From Pseudomonas sp. PDNC002 (GTDB lineage Bacteria; Pseudomonadota; Gammaproteobacteria; Pseudomonadales; Pseudomonadaceae): a DNA stretch of 64,000 bases. The stretch's first letter is position 1. Each line of letters opens with the position of its first letter. The stretch spans positions 1,619,501 to 1,683,500 of the forward strand of contig NZ_CP070356.1 in the NCBI RefSeq assembly GCF_016919445.1. Reading direction: 5' to 3'. The notes below the pieces were generated by a model. It searched no databases. It saw only the letters and a program-made list of their open reading frames with translations, and was not told the origin of the DNA. The position numbers and the translations under genes are program-made. Shown one piece after another: positions 60,247 through 64,000 of this stretch.

Positions 60247-62438
60247 GCTGCCTCGGCTTGCTCCGCGCCGATGTCCTTCTTCAGCAGATGCGCCGCCAGG
60301 GTGCGCAGCGGGGCGAGCTGCCGGCAGATCAGCGCGAGCTGGGTCTGCACCAGGCGGTGGGCATCGTCCTGTTCCTCGGGTAGCTCTTCCAGGCGTTTGG
60401 CGAGTGCATCCTCGGCGTCGCTGTAGATATCCACCGGGCGTCGTTCGTTGAGGCGCACGGCGATGTCGTCCAGGCTGGCCGTCAGGCGCTCGGCGGCCTC
60501 GGCGATGAGGTCGTCGTTGACGTCCGGCGGCAACTGGTTACGGTGCGCGCCGAGGGCGGAAAGGTAGCTGAGCAGGGTGTGGGAGAGCACCAGGAAACGG
60601 AAGCCGATCTCCGCGTCCTTCCGGAAGTGGCCGGGCTCCAGCAGCATGTTCGACAGCGTGGTGGATAGCGTTGCGTCGGCGTTGTGCGCATTGCGTCGCG
60701 CAGTGCGGTAGGCGAGGTCATCGCGCTTGCCGTTGGCGTACTGCTGCATGATCTCGCGCAGGTAGCGGCTGTTGCAGGCGAGGGTGCCGCCGACCAGCCG
60801 GTGCAGGCTGCGTCCGTGCCAGTCGGGCAGTACCAGGAACACCGCGATACCGGCGATCAGCGCGCCGAGCAGGGTATCGAACAGGCGCGGCAGGATCAGC
60901 CCGTAGCCGTCACCCACCTGGTTGAAGCAGAACAGCACGAGCAGGGTGATCGCCGCCGTCGCCAGGGTGTAGCGGGTACTGCGCGTGGCGAAGAAGGCGA
61001 CCCCGGCGACCACCGCCAGCAGCGACTGGATCAGCGGGTTGGGGAACAGGTCGATCAGCGCCCAGCCGGCCACCAGGCCCACCAGCGTGCCGAGGATCCG
61101 TTGCACCAGGCGGATGCGCGTTGCGCCGTAGTTCGGCTGGCAGACGAACACCGTGGTGAGCATGATCCAGTAGCCCTGGGTTGGGTGGATCAGGTGCAGC
61201 ACACCGTAGCCGGCGGCCAGCGCGAGGGAGAGGCGCAGGGCATGGCGGAACAGCAGCGAGGTCGGCGAGATATGCAGGCGGATACGCTCGAAGGCGTCCT
61301 TGAAAGAGTGCGGCGAGCGATCCAGCAGAGTGCTGTCCTGTTCGTCGTCCAGCGCATCGGGATTGCTCGCGCCGCTGAGCTTGCGGTCCAGTGTGGTCAG
61401 GTTGGCCGCCAGCGCGCCGAGGGAGCGCAGCAGTCCGCGCCAGGCCGGATTGCCCTGCTGGCGCAGATACTCCAGCGAAGCGTTGAGATCGGCCAGCGCC
61501 AGTTCGCTGTCGTTGTAGTCGAATGGCTGGCGCAGCTGGATGGCTTTCGCCAGTGCCTTGCACGCCTTGCCCTGCTGGTTGAGCAGGCGCTGGCAGCGGA
61601 ACAGCACGTCACTGTGGAAGAAGGCTTCGGCCAGCTGGTTGTACGGATAGTGCGAGGAGCTGGCGCGCTCGTGGACGTCCTGGGCAATGAAATAGAGCTT
61701 CAGGTAGCGACTGATTTTCGGGCTCGGCCTGCCGTGGGACAGGCGCGCCAGAATGGTTTCCTTGGCCTGGTTCAGCGCTACTACCACCCGGCCGTTCTGC
61801 CGTGCCAGGGCAAGGCGCTGGGCCTCGATGTCGAGGTGGCGCAGCGGCTCTAGCAGGGTCGACTTGATCTTCAGGTACTCGCCCAGTTCGAGGAACAGCC
61901 GGGCCAGGCTCTGCTGTACCGGCTGGTTGGCGAACAGGGCGTTCCACAACACCGAGAGCAGGCCGTACCAACCCGCGCCGGCCACCAGCAGCAGCGGCTC
62001 GCGCCAGAAATCGGCGGGCGTGCCGCCGCGCTGGTCGACGCCGATCATGGTGTAGATCGACAGGATCAGCGTCGCCGAGGCGATGGCCGCGTAGCGCTCG
62101 CCAAGAGCGCCGAGCAGGGTCATGGCGAAGGTGGATAGCGCGAGGCCTGCAACGAACAGCGGCGGGTAGGGGAACAGCAGTTCCACCGCCAGCGAGGCGA
62201 TGCTGAAGCAGGCCAGCGTCACCAGCAGCGCCTGCAGGCGACCCAGCCAATGGTCGTCGGTTTCCGCCAGGGCGCTGGCGATGACGCCGAGGAACAGCGG
62301 GATCACCAGCTCCGGCCGACCCTGCAGCCAGCAGGCGAGCATGACCCCGCTGAGGGCGACGAACACCCGCAGGCTGTAGGCGAACTTGTCCAGCGCCCAG
62401 AGGCGCTGCAGAGACTGGATCAATGGGGAAGAGAACAT
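60243..62438 (-). CDS. FUSC-family (YccS/YhfK-like) inner-membrane protein
   Basis: This 731 aa protein has two blocks of membrane helices (about residues 20-165: VALSGVMLACWLQG ... YGLLSVLWNALF; and about 395-530: ALRLSLALAAGYGVLHLIHP ... LIAGIAVFLVLPDW), separated and followed by helical cytoplasmic domains. This is the two-repeat FUSC/YccS arrangement, related to aromatic acid exporters (AaeB). No substrate is known. It starts at ATG 62438, 261 bases from dbpA. Confidence 0.9.
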   Translation of the reverse strand: MFSSPLIQSLQRLWALDKFAYSLRVFVALSGVMLACWLQGRPELVIPLFLGVIASALAETDDHWLGRLQALLVTLACFSIASLAVELLFPYPPLFVAGLALSTFAMTLLGALGERYAAIASATLILSIYTMIGVDQRGGTPADFWREPLLLVAGAGWYGLLSVLWNALFANQPVQQSLARLFLELGEYLKIKSTLLEPLRHLDIEAQRLALARQNGRVVVALNQAKETILARLSHGRPSPKISRYLKLYFIAQDVHERASSSHYPYNQLAEAFFHSDVLFRCQRLLNQQGKACKALAKAIQLRQPFDYNDSELALADLNASLEYLRQQGNPAWRGLLRSLGALAANLTTLDRKLSGASNPDALDDEQDSTLLDRSPHSFKDAFERIRLHISPTSLLFRHALRLSLALAAGYGVLHLIHPTQGYWIMLTTVFVCQPNYGATRIRLVQRILGTLVGLVAGWALIDLFPNPLIQSLLAVVAGVAFFATRSTRYTLATAAITLLVLFCFNQVGDGYGLILPRLFDTLLGALIAGIAVFLVLPDWHGRSLHRLVGGTLACNSRYLREIMQQYANGKRDDLAYRTARRNAHNADATLSTTLSNMLLEPGHFRKDAEIGFRFLVLSHTLLSYLSALGAHRNQLPPDVNDDLIAEAAERLTASLDDIAVRLNERRPVDIYSDAEDALAKRLEELPEEQDDAHRLVQTQLALICRQLAPLRTLAAHLLKKDIGAEQAEAA

Positions 62439-62528
62439 GCGCGTGCGGGACTTCCGAATGTCTGCTGCTCAGACTAGCGGAACGTCTCCGAGGCGGCTAT
62501 CGCGAGCGCGACAGGTTGTCTGTCGCCC

Positions 62529-62641
62529 TTGTAGGAGCGGAGCTTCTCCGCGATGCTCTTCAGCGGCCCGAGGATTCGCGGACAAGGTCCGCTCCTACAA
62601 AGATCAAGAGCCCCTCACCCCAGCCCTGGCTGGGGTGAGGG
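62529..62641. repeat. REP inverted pair and GC-rich palindrome between FUSC gene and dbpA
   Basis: An inverted pair of REP sequences (GTAGGAGCGGAGCTTCTCCG at 62531 and CGCGGACAAGGTCCGCTCCT at 62577) is followed by CCCCTCACCCCAGCC / GGCTGGGGTGAGGG (62611-62641). The last shares the outer arms of the dispersed palindromic element but lacks its CCCTCTCCC core, so it may be a deletion remnant. Confidence 0.78.
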
Positions 62642-62699
62642 AAAAGCGTTGCTACGGGGCTACCCAGGAATGACCGTTGCTCCTGCACGGGCTTCGGTG

Positions 62700-64000
<1,301 letters not shown>

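Overview
The window is a gene-dense, high-GC stretch of a Pseudomonas chromosome. Almost every protein matches a P. aeruginosa protein closely in order and in length, but intergenic DNA and several linkers differ, so I read it as a relative in or near the P. aeruginosa group (P. nitroreducens, P. citronellolis or P. knackmussii would fit) rather than P. aeruginosa itself. This is inference from remembered sequences. No prophage, integron, complete IS element, CRISPR array, rRNA or tRNA was seen.

Layout. (1) 1-14388, plus strand: the distal part of the pil-chp twitching/mechanosensing cluster, pilJ (5' end cut by the window), pilK, a very long chpA, chpB, chpC, chpD and chpE. (2) 14389-15083: an unusual array of eight near-identical 70-bp units. 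(3) 15084-20289: rsmE and bioA (minus), then an exported amine-oxidase-like flavoprotein, a cytochrome b561 and the YceI-family pasP (plus). (4) 20341-26820: mexR diverging from the mexA-mexB-oprM efflux operon, with two GTTGA-N5-TCAAC operators between them, closed by a strong terminator. (5) 27090-31947, minus: a UPF0158 protein and two paralogous chemoreceptors with helical ligand-binding domains. (6) 32134-38534, minus: a probable operon ubiE-ubiJ-ubiB-hisI-hisE-tatA-tatB-tatC-rsmE2. A MITE-like element with long perfect terminal repeats sits between tatA and tatB. (7) 38685-46245: the medium-chain polyhydroxyalkanoate (PHA) locus, a PHA-system protein, phaI and phaF (plus), convergent with phaC1-phaZ-phaC2-phaD (minus). 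A sigma-54 promoter lies far upstream of phaC1. (8) 46876-54380, minus: a DUF971 protein, hslU, hslV, a SPOR/FtsN-like protein, argS and priA. (9) 54597-60215, plus: rpmE, a secreted nuclease, an M48 lipoprotein protease, malic enzyme, a PAP2 lipoprotein and a solute-binding protein. (10) 60243-64000, minus: a FUSC-family membrane protein and dbpA (5' end cut by the window).

Working together: PilJ senses surface or pilus state and signals through the multi-phosphosite kinase ChpA, with PilK and ChpB as adaptation enzymes. MexAB-OprM is a tripartite RND pump under MexR. PhaC1/PhaC2 polymerise, PhaZ depolymerises, PhaF/PhaI coat granules and PhaD regulates. UbiE/J/B serve ubiquinone synthesis, TatABC folded-protein export, and HslUV proteolysis.

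Most ground is conserved core genome. The observations most worth following are non-genic: the expanded 70-bp array and its dispersed relatives, the MITE that supplies the tatB translation-start region, a terminator hairpin embedded in a signal-peptide coding sequence, a wide 13-bp inverted repeat upstream of phaC2, and a Trp/acidic repeat linker in ChpA. I found no convincing entirely new multi-gene system.
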